Source: Verrucomicrobiota bacterium (GTDB lineage Bacteria > Verrucomicrobiota > Verrucomicrobiia > Chthoniobacterales > JAFAMB01). From it: DNA of 60,576 nt. The notes beneath the pieces are model-generated. The model saw only the letters and a program-made list of their open reading frames with translations, was not told the origin of the DNA and ran no database searches. The position numbers were made by a program, and so were the translations under genes. The stretch lies in assembly GCA_019239825.1 (NCBI GenBank), contig JAFAZK010000181.1, positions 1-60,576 on the forward strand, given 5' to 3'. This document shows positions 18,263 through 27,780 of the stretch, piece after piece; the stretch's first letter is position 1; each line of letters begins with the position of its first letter.

Positions 18263-18759
18263 ATTTTTGACTCCGCCCAAATTCCTTTGTCATCGTCCTC
18301 CCACACGAGAACGGGGCAGGCCGCTCGATGAAGAATTTTCGGTGCTTGATCTAGTTTGAAAAAACGACCGAGAAAGGTTTGGTGGTGGCGCCCGACCACA
18401 ATGAGATCAGCTCTCAACAGACTCGCGATTCTCGTTACCTGCTCATCTGGGTCACCGGTTACGAAAATGGCTTCGCACTTCGGATAACCGGCCTGAATTC
18501 GTCCTGCCAGATTGATCAAACGCGTTTCAGCATCGTCCCGGTCCTTCTCAAGTAACCGGTACATATCTTGTCCGCCAAACTCAGCAGAGGTAGGCGGCAC
18601 ATAAACATGAATCAATTTGAGCGATGCCCCAAACTGTCTGGCAATCGAGATCGCGTAAGTCACCGTCCGTTCCGAGTGCGAGGACAGGTCAACTGCAACC
18701 AGAATTGTCTTAAGGCGAAGCGCCGTTGTCTGTTCTTGGACTGTGTCGAGGTAGTTCAT
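18259..18759 (-). CDS. universal stress protein, UspA family
   Basis: 166 residues from the ATG at 18759, preceded by GGGAG about 7 nt upstream; an in-frame start at 18819 has no such signal. Strand 1 TILVAVDLSSHSERTV, later VTGDPDEQVTRIASLLRADL, IVVGRHHQTFLGRFF and HRAACPVLVWED. Closely patterned on the Usp at 7712-8191, suggesting recent paralogy. First gene of the coupled operon. Confidence 0.88.
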   Translation of the reverse strand: MNYLDTVQEQTTALRLKTILVAVDLSSHSERTVTYAISIARQFGASLKLIHVYVPPTSAEFGGQDMYRLLEKDRDDAETRLINLAGRIQAGYPKCEAIFVTGDPDEQVTRIASLLRADLIVVGRHHQTFLGRFFKLDQAPKILHRAACPVLVWEDDDKGIWAESKI

Positions 18760-19071
18760 TAAGTGCTCCCTTTGGTTTGCACTCGAAACTAGGGCTCCTC
18801 GGGTAGCCTGGCTCACCACCGATTGTGAAGAATCGACCGCAGATTGACATCGACGATCGACTGAAACACCTGTGCCTGCATCGGCTCGGGTATGTGACCT
18901 CGGATCACAGACTCGCAGATTCGGACGCTGCCGGGTGCAGATAGAAGCTCATTTGCTGCCGATTCACCGTTCGCAGTTGACGGTTTGGCCAATCGCTTGG
19001 GAGAGCCTCACACGTTCAGAGTTGCTCCGCAGGCCCGGGCGATCTGCTATTTGCGATCAGCCGTCTCTCAC

Positions 19072-19772
19072 TCAGCATGCCCGAGCCGACATTCTAGCGC
19101 AAACGCGAGTGGAAGAATCAAAAGAGCGGTCAATGCCGTAACCGTTATCCGTCCGAACCGAGGGCGATGTCCTACTAATGTTCGGCAACAAAATCGCGAT
19201 AAAACTGGCAACCGCTAGTCCCAACCCAGCAATCACCCAAAGCGCGGCATGCCAGGAAAACACGATTAGCAGCAGCGAGGTCACACCTGGAAGCGCCGCC
19301 TTTCCCAAATCACCCGCGAAATTGTAAGTGCCTAAAGCGCCTCGAGCTAATCGACCATAAACTCGAGCAACGGTTCCGGAACCGATAGGATGTTGAGTAC
19401 TCGAGCCTGCGCCCGCCACAATTAAGGCAGCACCAAGCCCAAATAAGTTGCCAGACAGTCCCGCCAAACCAAGCCGATCGCGGCAGTCGTAGTTCCCACT
19501 ATCAGAACTATCTTATCACCGAAACGCTCGGCTAATCGATTGGCTGGCACTTGAAGTCCTGCTAGTGAGCCCAAGTACAAGGCGCGAACCACGGCCAGCC
19601 AGGCGTAACCGATCGCAAATTGTGTCTGCCAAATTGGCAGCAGGACGTAAATCAAATCCGTGTAGCCATCATGCAGGACGTGCGCGACACAGCTCGCCAG
19701 GAAGGCTCGTTTTTTTGCCTGATCGAATAGATTTGCGCTAGTCTTGGACGGATCAACACTCGAAGCATACAT
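19072..19772 (-). pseudogene. MFS transporter remnant, frameshifted and truncated
   Basis: Two overlapping frames (19422-19772 and 19072-19467) join as AIGLVW-AGLSGNLFGLG near 19455-19470, giving about the first six helices of an MFS permease resembling the fosmidomycin-resistance/sugar group (ASCVAHVLHDGYTDLIYVLLP, GAGSSTQHPIGSGTVARVYG). A further shift near 19150 seems to lead into ITVTALTALLILPLAFALE. The C-terminal half is missing, so it is not a functional transporter as it stands. Confidence 0.72.
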
Positions 19773-19930
19773 GTTGGATGCTATGCAAGTTGCGAAATCG
19801 AATTCTGCCAGGTAACGGATGACGAGCAGTCGATCCCGGCGGAGCAGACGGCCCCTTTAACAATTAGCGCCGCCTACCCTTCGCCCACTCGCCGATTTGC
19901 CGTTTCGCAGACACCGGCGCAGGATTGGGC

Positions 19931-20797
19931 CTATACTTTTTTCTGCTCAGCCCGGACAAACTCAGCGGAGCGCGCCGCTTTCTCGTCCAGGTCACCATTT
20001 CCCAGAAGATCTCGGAAGACAGAAATGTCGCGCCCGACATCGCCTCCCGGCAGAAGAAATGGTTCCATCACCACTGCACCCTGGTAGTTGATTTCTTTCA
20101 AAGCACCAAAAATCTCCGGCCAAGGCATCCGGCCTTCTCCAGGAGGACGCCGATTGCACTCACCCAGATGAAAATGACCAAGCCATTTGCCGGCGCACAG
20201 GATTGAGTCGCGGAAAGTGTCTTCCTCGATGTTCATGTGAAAGGTGTCGAGCAGAAGTTTACAATTCGGGCTACCCACTTGCTCGGCAAAGGCGACCCCT
20301 TCTTCGGCCGTGTTCATCATGAAATGCTCGAAGCGATTGAGAACTTCGATACAAAAAAGCACGTCGTTGTCCTCGGCTGCCTTAATCGCTTCCTTGACGC
20401 AAGCGATCGACCGATCTGTCAGCACTCGTTTGTCTTCTCCGGATGCCAATTTCCGCGGCCAAGAGCTGTAGTTGACTCCGGCCATTATGGTTCCACCTAG
20501 TTGCTTCATCGCTTTCGCCACATCCTGGAGAAAAGTGACCCCTTTATTTCGAACTGCTGGATCCTCTGCAGCTAGGTCCATGTCCGCCGTCATACCGATG
20601 CTGTAAGTAAGCGCGAGCCCAGCCTCGGCCGCTGCGGCTTTCAGCTTATCTCTTTCGGCGTCGCTCATACGGGTCACCTTGGGAGCGTTAATCTCCAAAA
20701 CATCAAAGCCACATTTCTTAGCTTTGGGGACGAACTGAAGGGGATCTGAACTCCAGTATTGAGTCCAGTAGCCGAAGTGTATTCCGATTGGATTCAT
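19931..20797 (-). CDS. sugar phosphate isomerase/epimerase, tagatose/psicose 3-epimerase-like
   Basis: 288 residues from the ATG at 20797 (an upstream in-frame ATG at 20962 adds a non-conserved leader). It is a xylose-isomerase-like TIM barrel beginning MNPIGIHFGYWTQYW. The four metal-binding residues of ketose 3-epimerases are visible: Glu in FCIEVLNRFEHF, Asp in KLLLDTFHMNIEE, His in GHFHLGECNRRPPG, Glu in AVVMEPF. It should epimerise a free or phosphorylated keto-sugar with a divalent metal. Phosphoglucomutase lies upstream on the same strand with a 345-bp gap (20798-21142) in which I see nothing. Confidence 0.85.
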   Translation of the reverse strand: MNPIGIHFGYWTQYWSSDPLQFVPKAKKCGFDVLEINAPKVTRMSDAERDKLKAAAAEAGLALTYSIGMTADMDLAAEDPAVRNKGVTFLQDVAKAMKQLGGTIMAGVNYSSWPRKLASGEDKRVLTDRSIACVKEAIKAAEDNDVLFCIEVLNRFEHFMMNTAEEGVAFAEQVGSPNCKLLLDTFHMNIEEDTFRDSILCAGKWLGHFHLGECNRRPPGEGRMPWPEIFGALKEINYQGAVVMEPFLLPGGDVGRDISVFRDLLGNGDLDEKAARSAEFVRAEQKKV

Positions 20798-21142
20798 ATT
20801 TAGAATGGGAGGTGGAAGAGTTCGTCCATCTGGCGCCTCGGGTAGACAACCGACGAGCTCGATGGCAGAACTTGGAGCAGCATTCTCGATTGACAATGGT
20901 GGGAGTTCAAGCTGGGGAAACCTTCGAACATTCTGTTGGTGTCTACCGAGGAGATAAGACAACCTTGGTATCCGTCTGGTCTGAGCTCAAATCTGGGGCT
21001 TTAGCGAGCTTGAAATCCCAATCCGTGTTTCAAGGCAATTAATTAAACCCCAAGGGTCGGGTGTTGGAGGTGAACTGACATGTACGCCGCACGCGATGGG
21101 CTTGGCCATAATGTCGGCTCGCCTGTCCCACCAACTCCCTTA

Positions 21143-22786
21143 CTACTCGCCGATGGAACGGCTAACGATCTCCTGTGCCTGTTCGACTATGGCGGCAAGA
21201 TGCTCAGCGCTCTTCAGGCTTTCGGCATAAACTTTGTAGATTTGTTCCGTGCCCGAGGGACGAGCAGCAAACCAGCCGCTTCCGGAAACGATCTTCAGAC
21301 CACCAATCGACGCGTTATTTCCAGGCGCGCGTGTGAGTTTCTCAGTGATTGGTTCCCCGGCTAACTCCTGGGCATCGACTGCTTCGGGTGAGAGTTTCTT
21401 TAGCCGGTTTTTTTGATCCACCGAAGCCTGGGCATCGATGCGGGTATAAAACGGCGTACCAAACTCGCGCGCAATTTCCTGGAAATGGACACCGGGATCT
21501 TTTCCGGTGCGTGCGGTTATTTCAGCCGCCAGGAGACCCAGAATCAGGCCGTCTTTGTCCGTACTCCAGACGGTACCGTCACGGCGCAGGAAACTGGCGC
21601 CTGCACTCTCCTCTCCACCAAAGCAGCAAGAACCATCGTACAGGCGAGGGGTAAACCATTTAAAGCCCACGGGCACTTCCCAAAGCGTCCGACTACTGCT
21701 CGCGACAACGCGATCGATGAGACAGCTACTGACCAGCGTTTTACCGACTACCGCGCCGGCAGACCATTGGGGACGGTTAGCAAGGAGATAGCGTATGGCA
21801 ACCGCGAGGTAATGATTCGGGTTCAGAAGACCTCGTGATGGAGTCACAATTCCGTGGCGATCCGCGTCGGGGTCGTTCCCAAAAGCAACGTCAAAGCGAT
21901 CCTTGAGTTCTACCAGCCCAGCCATCGCCCAGGGACTAGAGCAATCCATGCGGATCTTACCGTCATGATCTACCGTCATGAAAGCGAAAGTCGGATCGAC
22001 CTTAGTATTAACGACAGTAATATCGAGGCCGTAGTGCTCAGCTAACGGCTGCCAATAACTCACTGCCGATCCACCAAGCGGATCGACGCCAATCTTAACG
22101 CCAGCCGATCGGATGGCTTCCAGATCGATGACTTCAGCAAGGTCATGAACATACGGTAACACGAAGTCCTCTTCGTGGGTGGTACCTGCCTTGAGGGCGG
22201 CATCGAAGCCTACGCGCCGGACACCTTTATTGCCCGCCCGCAGCAGTTCATTTGCACGATTTTGAATCCAATCTGTTACACTCGTATCGGCTGGCCCGCC
22301 GTTTGAACTGTTGTATTTGAAACCGCCATCGGCGGGCGGATTGTGGGATGGAGTGATTACGACGCCGTCAGCGACACGGTTCGACTGTCCTCGATTGTGA
22401 GCGAGAATAGCGCGCGAAATGACAGGTGTGGGCGTGAAGCCGCTGTCACGCTGGATGAATGTCTCCACATCGTTGGCGGCCAGTACTTCGAGCGCCACAC
22501 GTTCAGCCGGGCGAGAGAGAGCATGAGTGTCTTTGCCCATGAACAGCGGCCCGTCGATTTGTTCTTTGCGCCGATAATCGCAGATAGCCTGCGTAATGGC
22601 GAGGATATGCGTTTCGGTGAACGTTCCGTTCAAGCTTGTCCCCCGATGACCGCTGGTACCGAAGCTAACGACTTGGTTCGGGTCGTTGGGATCAGGTTTC
22701 GTTTCGTAGAAGGCGGCTTCGAGGCCGCTAACGTCGATCAGGAGATCCTTCGGTGCGGGTTTGCCTGCAAGGGGATTTGTCTTCAC
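21143..22786 (-). CDS. pgm: alpha-D-glucose phosphoglucomutase
   Basis: 547 residues, full length for the Pgm family that interconverts glucose 1- and 6-phosphate. [16 protein letters not shown] and [15 protein letters not shown] are near the N-terminus; the catalytic phosphoserine is Ser147 in [14 protein letters not shown]; the metal loop is [11 protein letters not shown]; the sugar loop [10 protein letters not shown] and the phosphate loop [13 protein letters not shown] follow. Start is GTG at 22786, chosen from the family N-terminus. It supplies glucose 1-phosphate for glycogen or nucleotide-sugar synthesis, possibly for the glycosyltransferase next door. Confidence 0.96.
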   Translation of the reverse strand: MKTNPLAGKPAPKDLLIDVSGLEAAFYETKPDPNDPNQVVSFGTSGHRGTSLNGTFTETHILAITQAICDYRRKEQIDGPLFMGKDTHALSRPAERVALEVLAANDVETFIQRDSGFTPTPVISRAILAHNRGQSNRVADGVVITPSHNPPADGGFKYNSSNGGPADTSVTDWIQNRANELLRAGNKGVRRVGFDAALKAGTTHEEDFVLPYVHDLAEVIDLEAIRSAGVKIGVDPLGGSAVSYWQPLAEHYGLDITVVNTKVDPTFAFMTVDHDGKIRMDCSSPWAMAGLVELKDRFDVAFGNDPDADRHGIVTPSRGLLNPNHYLAVAIRYLLANRPQWSAGAVVGKTLVSSCLIDRVVASSSRTLWEVPVGFKWFTPRLYDGSCCFGGEESAGASFLRRDGTVWSTDKDGLILGLLAAEITARTGKDPGVHFQEIAREFGTPFYTRIDAQASVDQKNRLKKLSPEAVDAQELAGEPITEKLTRAPGNNASIGGLKIVSGSGWFAARPSGTEQIYKVYAESLKSAEHLAAIVEQAQEIVSRSIGE

Positions 22787-23132
22787 GGAAAGGGCATAAG
22801 GTTGGATGGTTCATTTGCTGGTAGCTGCATCAAAAGACTCCGACATTTGTGAGCGATGCAGTCTCATGCAGAAGTAAAAAGACTCTCGATCAGGACTTGC
22901 TCAAAACTTCCCTGATGCGGTTTTGGCCACTGACCCCAAGCCTGCTCAACAAGAGATTGCGACCGTTCAGGCGTTCGCTCAACTTATATTTACGAACTTC
23001 GTATTCAATAAGCCGTAGCCAATTGCCTATCGTCGCAGGCTGGCGTTCTCACTCGCCGCTCGCATAGAGGCGGCACATGAATAACCATCGCCCCGCTCGC
23101 CCACTCGAGCCAGATGCCGAGCGCCTTTCTGC
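22787..23132. other. intergenic stretch, nothing recognised
   Basis: 346 bp between the phosphoglucomutase start and the glycosyltransferase end. Plus-strand open frames here lack family resemblance. No clear hairpin terminator. Confidence 0.35.
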
Positions 23133-24446
23133 TTACCGGTGCAGCAGTTCCGAGCTGTCACGCTCGCTTTCATCTCTGGTCAGGAGCGCTTCTTCAAGAG
23201 TTTGCTCGATGATGTTGACCGCTCTTTCAAGACCTCGGATAGCGGCAATCTCATCACGCATCTGCACAGCACGGGTCCTATAGTTAGGATCGTCCACGAC
23301 CGTTGTAATCAGCGCTTTCAATTTATCGCTGGTTAGCTCCTCTTCCGCCAAGAACTCACCGACGCCATGGTATGCAATGCGAGCGGCCATGCCAGGTTGG
23401 TCGAAGCCGATCGGGATCGCAATCATGGGAACACCCGCTGCCAACGACTCCAGCACAGTATTGGCTCCAGCATGGGTTATGCAGAGATGAGCTCGTTTAA
23501 GGAGTTCCAGTTGCGGAGCACTCCGCACCACGATCGCATTTCCTGGTAACGTCCCGAGATCCTCGAGGCGAATATTGTTGCCGATAGATAGCACCAGCTG
23601 GGTGCCAGGAATCATGGCGGAAGCAGCGATGATCTTACGATAGACATGCTCTAACCCGTTCACCAGAGTGCCCAGCGATGCGTAGATCATTCGCTCGGCA
23701 GTGACTCGTTCCCACGGAAATGGAATCAGAGACCGGCTACCGGGATCATGAAAAGGACCGGTGTAGTGAAATTGCGGCGGGCAAGCGAGTTTCGGAAAAT
23801 CGAAAACCTTGGGAGTTTGGGTGATCACAGCCAGTTTAGAAACGGTTGCGCCAGGTTTGGACCAGTCGATACCAAGATTGTGCTCTGCAGCGTACTCTCG
23901 AGCAACATCCGTTACTGCTGAAAAAAGGCGGCCGATGTCAACCACTCCAGCGGCATACTTCTGACGCGCATCCGGGGAATTCTCGTAAGGCAATGACATA
24001 AAACATGGGGGCGTCATTCCAGATCGGTCGATATGCAAAATATTCCAGATATGGATATACGGAAGGTTCAAACGAATGGCTACCAACTCGACAAAGAGGT
24101 GAATCGTGTCGATGACCAGCGCCTGTACGCCCAACTCTGTCACCGCGTCCGGCAGATGATTCAGCATGGCTCGGCAGAGTTTCGGGTGACGCGTCTGGGT
24201 AGAGAATCGCAGAATTTCCAGACCCCGGAGCTTTGAGATTTTCTTCAGGTATCCTGAACTGCCGCCAAGAGGAAATTCCTTTTGGGCGACGGCCTGAAAT
24301 TTCAGGTTCGCAGCCTGGACCGTCGCAGCGGCATCTTCGATGCCAAAAAAAACGATATCGTGCCCGCGTGCCTCGAGTTTACGCGCCAGAGCAATCATGG
24401 GATTGAGGTGACCGCTGTACGGCATGCTAACAAAACCGATGTTCAT
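23133..24446 (-). CDS. UGT/MGT-type glycosyltransferase (GT1)
   Basis: 437 residues from the ATG at 24446, where the GT-B N-domain begins (MNIGFVSMPYSGHLNPMIAL); the longer in-frame start at 24629 adds 61 non-conserved residues. The donor-binding C-domain contains IYASLGTLVNGL, APQLELLKRAHLCITHAGAN and LESLAAGVPMIAIPIGFDQP, the bacterial counterpart of the plant PSPG box. It should transfer a sugar from an NDP-sugar to a small hydrophobic acceptor; acceptor unknown. Confidence 0.88.
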   Translation of the reverse strand: MNIGFVSMPYSGHLNPMIALARKLEARGHDIVFFGIEDAAATVQAANLKFQAVAQKEFPLGGSSGYLKKISKLRGLEILRFSTQTRHPKLCRAMLNHLPDAVTELGVQALVIDTIHLFVELVAIRLNLPYIHIWNILHIDRSGMTPPCFMSLPYENSPDARQKYAAGVVDIGRLFSAVTDVAREYAAEHNLGIDWSKPGATVSKLAVITQTPKVFDFPKLACPPQFHYTGPFHDPGSRSLIPFPWERVTAERMIYASLGTLVNGLEHVYRKIIAASAMIPGTQLVLSIGNNIRLEDLGTLPGNAIVVRSAPQLELLKRAHLCITHAGANTVLESLAAGVPMIAIPIGFDQPGMAARIAYHGVGEFLAEEELTSDKLKALITTVVDDPNYRTRAVQMRDEIAAIRGLERAVNIIEQTLEEALLTRDESERDSSELLHR

Positions 24447-24847
24447 ACTCCTACTTTTTGTGAATTGACGCTGCACCGAGAAGGTTGCTTCGAGCATACA
24501 GCCCCAAAGCCGCCGAGCCGCGTCTTTGTTCGAATCGCCGGGATCGTTGCCTGGAAAATCGAATGACCGGAAAAAACCGATTAGGAGGTTCCCGAAGATT
24601 CCCGCTATCTGGTCACCAAATAACCGCACCCGGTCATCCGCTGACCACTCCTCGGTGATTGCAATCGCTGATGCTGATGGTCGGCGGGCGGATAAAGATC
24701 CTTCCTGCAGGATGATACCGAATGGGGACAGGTCCAGATCATCTGGGAACGCATGGCTACCGCGCCGGAATCAGCCTGACAGCGCCGGTTTTAAGAGCCT
24801 TATCCACCCAGCAACAACCATTGCGCAGCGAGGCGGGTCGCGGACAC
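24447..24847. other. intergenic stretch, nothing recognised
   Basis: 401 bp between the glycosyltransferase start and the monooxygenase end, both on the minus strand. No gene, hairpin or repeat that I can support. Confidence 0.35.
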
Positions 24848-26425
24848 TCAGCCAACTTTATACCAGGCGCCTAAATAGTGAGATAAGGCGGCGGTATCAG
24901 CCTCGCTGCTGCGAAACGCTACGATACCATCTGGACGCACGAGATAAATGGCGCCTTCCTTATGGACCGCGTACGCCTCGTGCGCATCACCTTGAGTATC
25001 GACAATCACGCCGGCGGACGGAACACCTTCTCGCAGTATGTGAGTGACTGCATAGAGCGGGGAAGCGGGAATTTGCATCGCTGTGCTGCCAAAGACAAGC
25101 AACTGGTGGCGATCATCTCCAATCCATAACGAGAACAACCGTTGCAAATCCGTTTTGCCTGCAACCAGAAGTTGCTCCGCATCGGGAGCGCGTTCTCCGG
25201 ATCGCGGGCCACGGCTCAACCAGCTGGTATGCGATTCGCTGTTAAGCGGGCTTTCCGGGTAGCCTACATCCAGCATGCTCATCACCCGCGGAACTACTCG
25301 CGACATTCCGATATGGCCTAGAACGTGGATAACCTGGTTCCGAACCGCGATGGCTACTGGGCTTCTAAGGTTAGCCATTCTAGTGGCGGGCCCCACCCGC
25401 GAAAGCAGCCGCCGCGCGTTGTAATGCCGTTCTGCCTGGTAAGTCGCGAGTAGTTCGAGTTTCGCTAAGCCTTGAATGATCAACGCCAATTTCCAGGTTA
25501 GGTTTAATGCATCCTGAATCCCTGTGTTCATCCCTTGGCCACCCAGCGGACTGTGCACATGGGCCGCATCGCCCGCTAGAAACACGCGTCCGCGGCTCAT
25601 GGCCGGCGCCATTCGCGTATTGACCCCAAAAGCGCTAATCCATACTGGATCGTACAGCGATATATTGGTACCGAACCGCTCATTTACGATGGCCTGAACA
25701 TCTTCGAGCGATGTTTTCTCCGCTTTCTCCTGGGTCCATTTCGGCCCCGTCACAATGACGCGCCAACGTTCATCGTTCATGGCCGCTATGAAAGCAACGC
25801 CCTCTTCGGATAGCAGTGCCACGACCTCACTTGGATCTCGGTCCCAATGGATCTTTACATCGGCAGTTATCCAGGTCGCATCTAAGGTTTCTCCTTCCAG
25901 CGTCAGGCCGAGTCCCGTCCGAACCGCGCTATGCGCTCCGTCTGCTCCCAACAGGTAGTTAAATTCTTCGACTGTCTCGTTGCCGTCCGGATGCTTCAGC
26001 CGGACCGAGACCCGGTCCCCGGAGTCGTTGAAACTCAATAATTCTACCCCTCGTTCTACCTCTACTCCCGCCGCCCTCAACGGTTGGGCCAGCAGCGCCT
26101 CGGTCTTGAATTGTTCGAGCCCAAGCATGAACGGATAAGGCGTCGGCAGATGATCAAAGGAAGGGTGGACCAATAGCACATTTCCCGGAGCGTAAATGGA
26201 AGCTCCGTGAATCTTAACTCCCGTGGCAAGAAAATCGTCGATAACCCCGAGACGTTCGAAGTGTTCCAGCGTACGGACATGCAAAATTGCCGCTCGCGAC
26301 TGGTTGGTCGGCTCGGCTAACCGGTCGATAATACGGATCGGTATCTTCGCTTTTGCCAATGCCAGCGCGGCGCTCAGGCCAACCGGTCCTGCACCGACAA
26401 TTAAGACTTCGTCATGGTTGCTCAT
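24848..26425 (-). CDS. FAD-dependent aromatic monooxygenase (PheA/TfdB family)
   Basis: 525 residues from the ATG at 26425. Dinucleotide fingerprint VLIVGAGPVGLSAALALAKA, the DG motif LGADGAHSAVRTGLG, and the FAD-ribityl GD motif FLAGDAAHVHSPLGGQGMN define a class A flavoprotein hydroxylase. A thioredoxin-like C-terminal domain (about 390-525) ends SHYLGAWYKV. These enzymes hydroxylate phenolic or polyketide-like substrates with NAD(P)H and O2. No degradation pathway genes adjoin it, so the substrate is unknown. Confidence 0.9.
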   Translation of the reverse strand: MSNHDEVLIVGAGPVGLSAALALAKAKIPIRIIDRLAEPTNQSRAAILHVRTLEHFERLGVIDDFLATGVKIHGASIYAPGNVLLVHPSFDHLPTPYPFMLGLEQFKTEALLAQPLRAAGVEVERGVELLSFNDSGDRVSVRLKHPDGNETVEEFNYLLGADGAHSAVRTGLGLTLEGETLDATWITADVKIHWDRDPSEVVALLSEEGVAFIAAMNDERWRVIVTGPKWTQEKAEKTSLEDVQAIVNERFGTNISLYDPVWISAFGVNTRMAPAMSRGRVFLAGDAAHVHSPLGGQGMNTGIQDALNLTWKLALIIQGLAKLELLATYQAERHYNARRLLSRVGPATRMANLRSPVAIAVRNQVIHVLGHIGMSRVVPRVMSMLDVGYPESPLNSESHTSWLSRGPRSGERAPDAEQLLVAGKTDLQRLFSLWIGDDRHQLLVFGSTAMQIPASPLYAVTHILREGVPSAGVIVDTQGDAHEAYAVHKEGAIYLVRPDGIVAFRSSEADTAALSHYLGAWYKVG

Positions 26426-26489
26426 TTGTCTTGATGAATGTGAGGCAGCTCGTGGGACTACCAATGACCAGATTACGCGACATCCGAGG

Positions 26490-26690
26490 TTATAAGCGAT
26501 TCCAATAATTATATTGCTTTGAAAGTAGCTTTCTGGCGGCTTCGCGTCGGAGGTTCGCCAGCTGCTCCGGGAGCAACCAGATGTGCAGACCGAGCGAAAG
26601 CCGCTCGCTGACGCTATTCAGAAGGTCTACAGCGCGGTCCCATAGTCCCCGTCAATCAGAACGTGGAGAGCCTGAAGGGAACTTCAGCCT
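26490..26690 (-). pseudogene. possible coding relic
   Basis: Two minus-strand frames give protein-like text that joins across a one-base shift: LQALHVLIDGDYGTAL, then DLLNSVSERLSLGLHIWL and LANLRREAARKLLSKQ, ending at a stop near 26495. Helical, TPR-like in feel, but no family recognised and no start. Listed only as a possible gene remnant between the monooxygenase and the ArsR gene. Confidence 0.2.
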
Positions 26691-26736
26691 TTGCCTCTGC
26701 TCCTCGAACGGGGGGGTGCCGTCCGTTTGACTTTCG

Positions 26737-26774
26737 TAACCATATGGTTATCATATTAGTAACCGTATGGTTAC
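26737..26774. promoter_or_regulatory. paired palindromic operator overlapping the ArsR start codon
   Basis: TAACCATATGGTTA (26737-26750) is a perfect 14-bp palindrome; GTAACCGTATGGTTAC (26759-26774) is the same palindrome with one mismatch. Centres are 23 bp apart, about two helical turns, suiting two repressor dimers on one face. The second palindrome contains the ArsR ATG (26767). Likely autoregulatory sites. Confidence 0.7.
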
Positions 26775-27117
26775 CATTCGACCAAGCCCTGATGATGCGG
26801 TGTTCCGAGCAATCGCTGACCCGACCCGGAGAGAAATCCTAAAGCTACTGCGTCACCGACGGCTGACGGTGGGCGAGCTCGCCGCTAATTTTCAAGCCAG
26901 CCGTCCGGCCATTTCGAAGCATCTACGGGTGCTACGTACCGCCGGCTTGGTTATCAGCCACAAAGACGGCACGGCCAGCATCTGCGGGTTGAATCCAAAA
27001 CCGCTCAAGACCGTAAACGACTGGCTAGAAGATTATCGAGCGCTCTGGAGGGAAGGCCTGCGCAACCTGAAACGCTACGTTGAAGAACCAGCGAACCATA
27101 AAAAGGAGAAGCCATGA
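26767..27117 (+). CDS. ArsR-family transcriptional repressor
   Basis: 116 residues with a winged helix-turn-helix: FRAIADPTRREILKLLRHR, LTVGELAANFQASRPAISKHLRVLRTAGLV. No metal-binding Cys motif, as in the ArsR subgroup paired with SRPBCC proteins. The ATG has no Shine-Dalgarno and lies inside an operator palindrome, suggesting a leaderless or very short-leader transcript; no other start keeps the conserved N-terminus. Stop overlaps the next start (ATGA, 27114-27117). Confidence 0.9.
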   Translation: MVTIRPSPDDAVFRAIADPTRREILKLLRHRRLTVGELAANFQASRPAISKHLRVLRTAGLVISHKDGTASICGLNPKPLKTVNDWLEDYRALWREGLRNLKRYVEEPANHKKEKP

Positions 27118-27548
27118 ACCCAACCGCGACTAACGAAACAATCGTCGAAGAAATTACGATCAAAGGATCTGCCGACCGCATTTTCGAAGCAATTGCCGAT
27201 TCGCAGGAACGGCTCAAATGGTGGGGCGCAGAAGGTACGTACCAATCCAACGAAGTGGAGTCCGACCTGCGGCCTGGTGGGAAATGGATCATGAGGGGCA
27301 TCGCGCGGGGGAATGCATTCACCTGTCACGGCGAATACACCCGAATCCAGAGGCCTCGATTGCTGGAATTCACCTGGAACCCAAGCTGGCAGGGTGACAC
27401 CGCAGAATCCCTCGTCCGCTTTGATCTGAACGAAGCCGATGGCGTGACTACCGTCCGGGTAACCCACTCCGGTCTATCTCCAGCTGCCCGCGAAGTCCAC
27501 AAAGGCTGGCCACAGGTTCTCGGTTGGCTGAAGGGTTACGTGGAATAG
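27114..27548 (+). CDS. SRPBCC (AHSA1-like) domain protein
   Basis: 144 residues of START/AHSA1 fold: ITIKGSADRIFEAIADSQ, LKWWGAEGTYQ, DLRPGGKWIMRG, LEFTWNPSW, VRVTHSGLSPAAREVHKGWP and the C-terminal helix VLGWLKGYVE. Translationally coupled to the ArsR repressor, the standard ArsR-SRPBCC pair. Such proteins bind small hydrophobic ligands or act as Hsp90 co-activator-like folds; biochemical role unknown. Confidence 0.88.
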   Translation: MNPTATNETIVEEITIKGSADRIFEAIADSQERLKWWGAEGTYQSNEVESDLRPGGKWIMRGIARGNAFTCHGEYTRIQRPRLLEFTWNPSWQGDTAESLVRFDLNEADGVTTVRVTHSGLSPAAREVHKGWPQVLGWLKGYVE

Positions 27549-27554
27549 CGAAAG

Positions 27555-27703
27555 AAAATCGTCCTCGTGCTCGAGCTCGTCCTCGTGCTCGATTGGTGTA
27601 TTCGCCCAAGTCGCGGCGTGCAAATCTGGGACCCGGAAGAAAGATCGTCATCTGATCAAGCATCTCCACGCCAAATATTCGAGCACGAGCACGAGGACGA
27701 TTT
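27555..27703. repeat. CTCGTCCTCGTGCTCG inverted repeat
   Basis: The left arm (27555-27592) carries ATCGTCCTCGTGCTCGA twice in tandem-like form; the right arm (27679-27703) reads its complement, TCGAGCACGAGCACGAGG. The loop is about 86 nt. It sits between the SRPBCC and trmO genes. Related CGTCCTCGTCGTCCTCGA runs occur at 34437-34453, 30118-30130 and 59730-59750. Confidence 0.6.
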
Positions 27704-27780
27704 GGACGCGGCACCTCCGGCGCCATTTGTATAAAACAGGAAATTCGTCGTATGTTTAGCGCCCTTAGCGGAGAGCAGCG

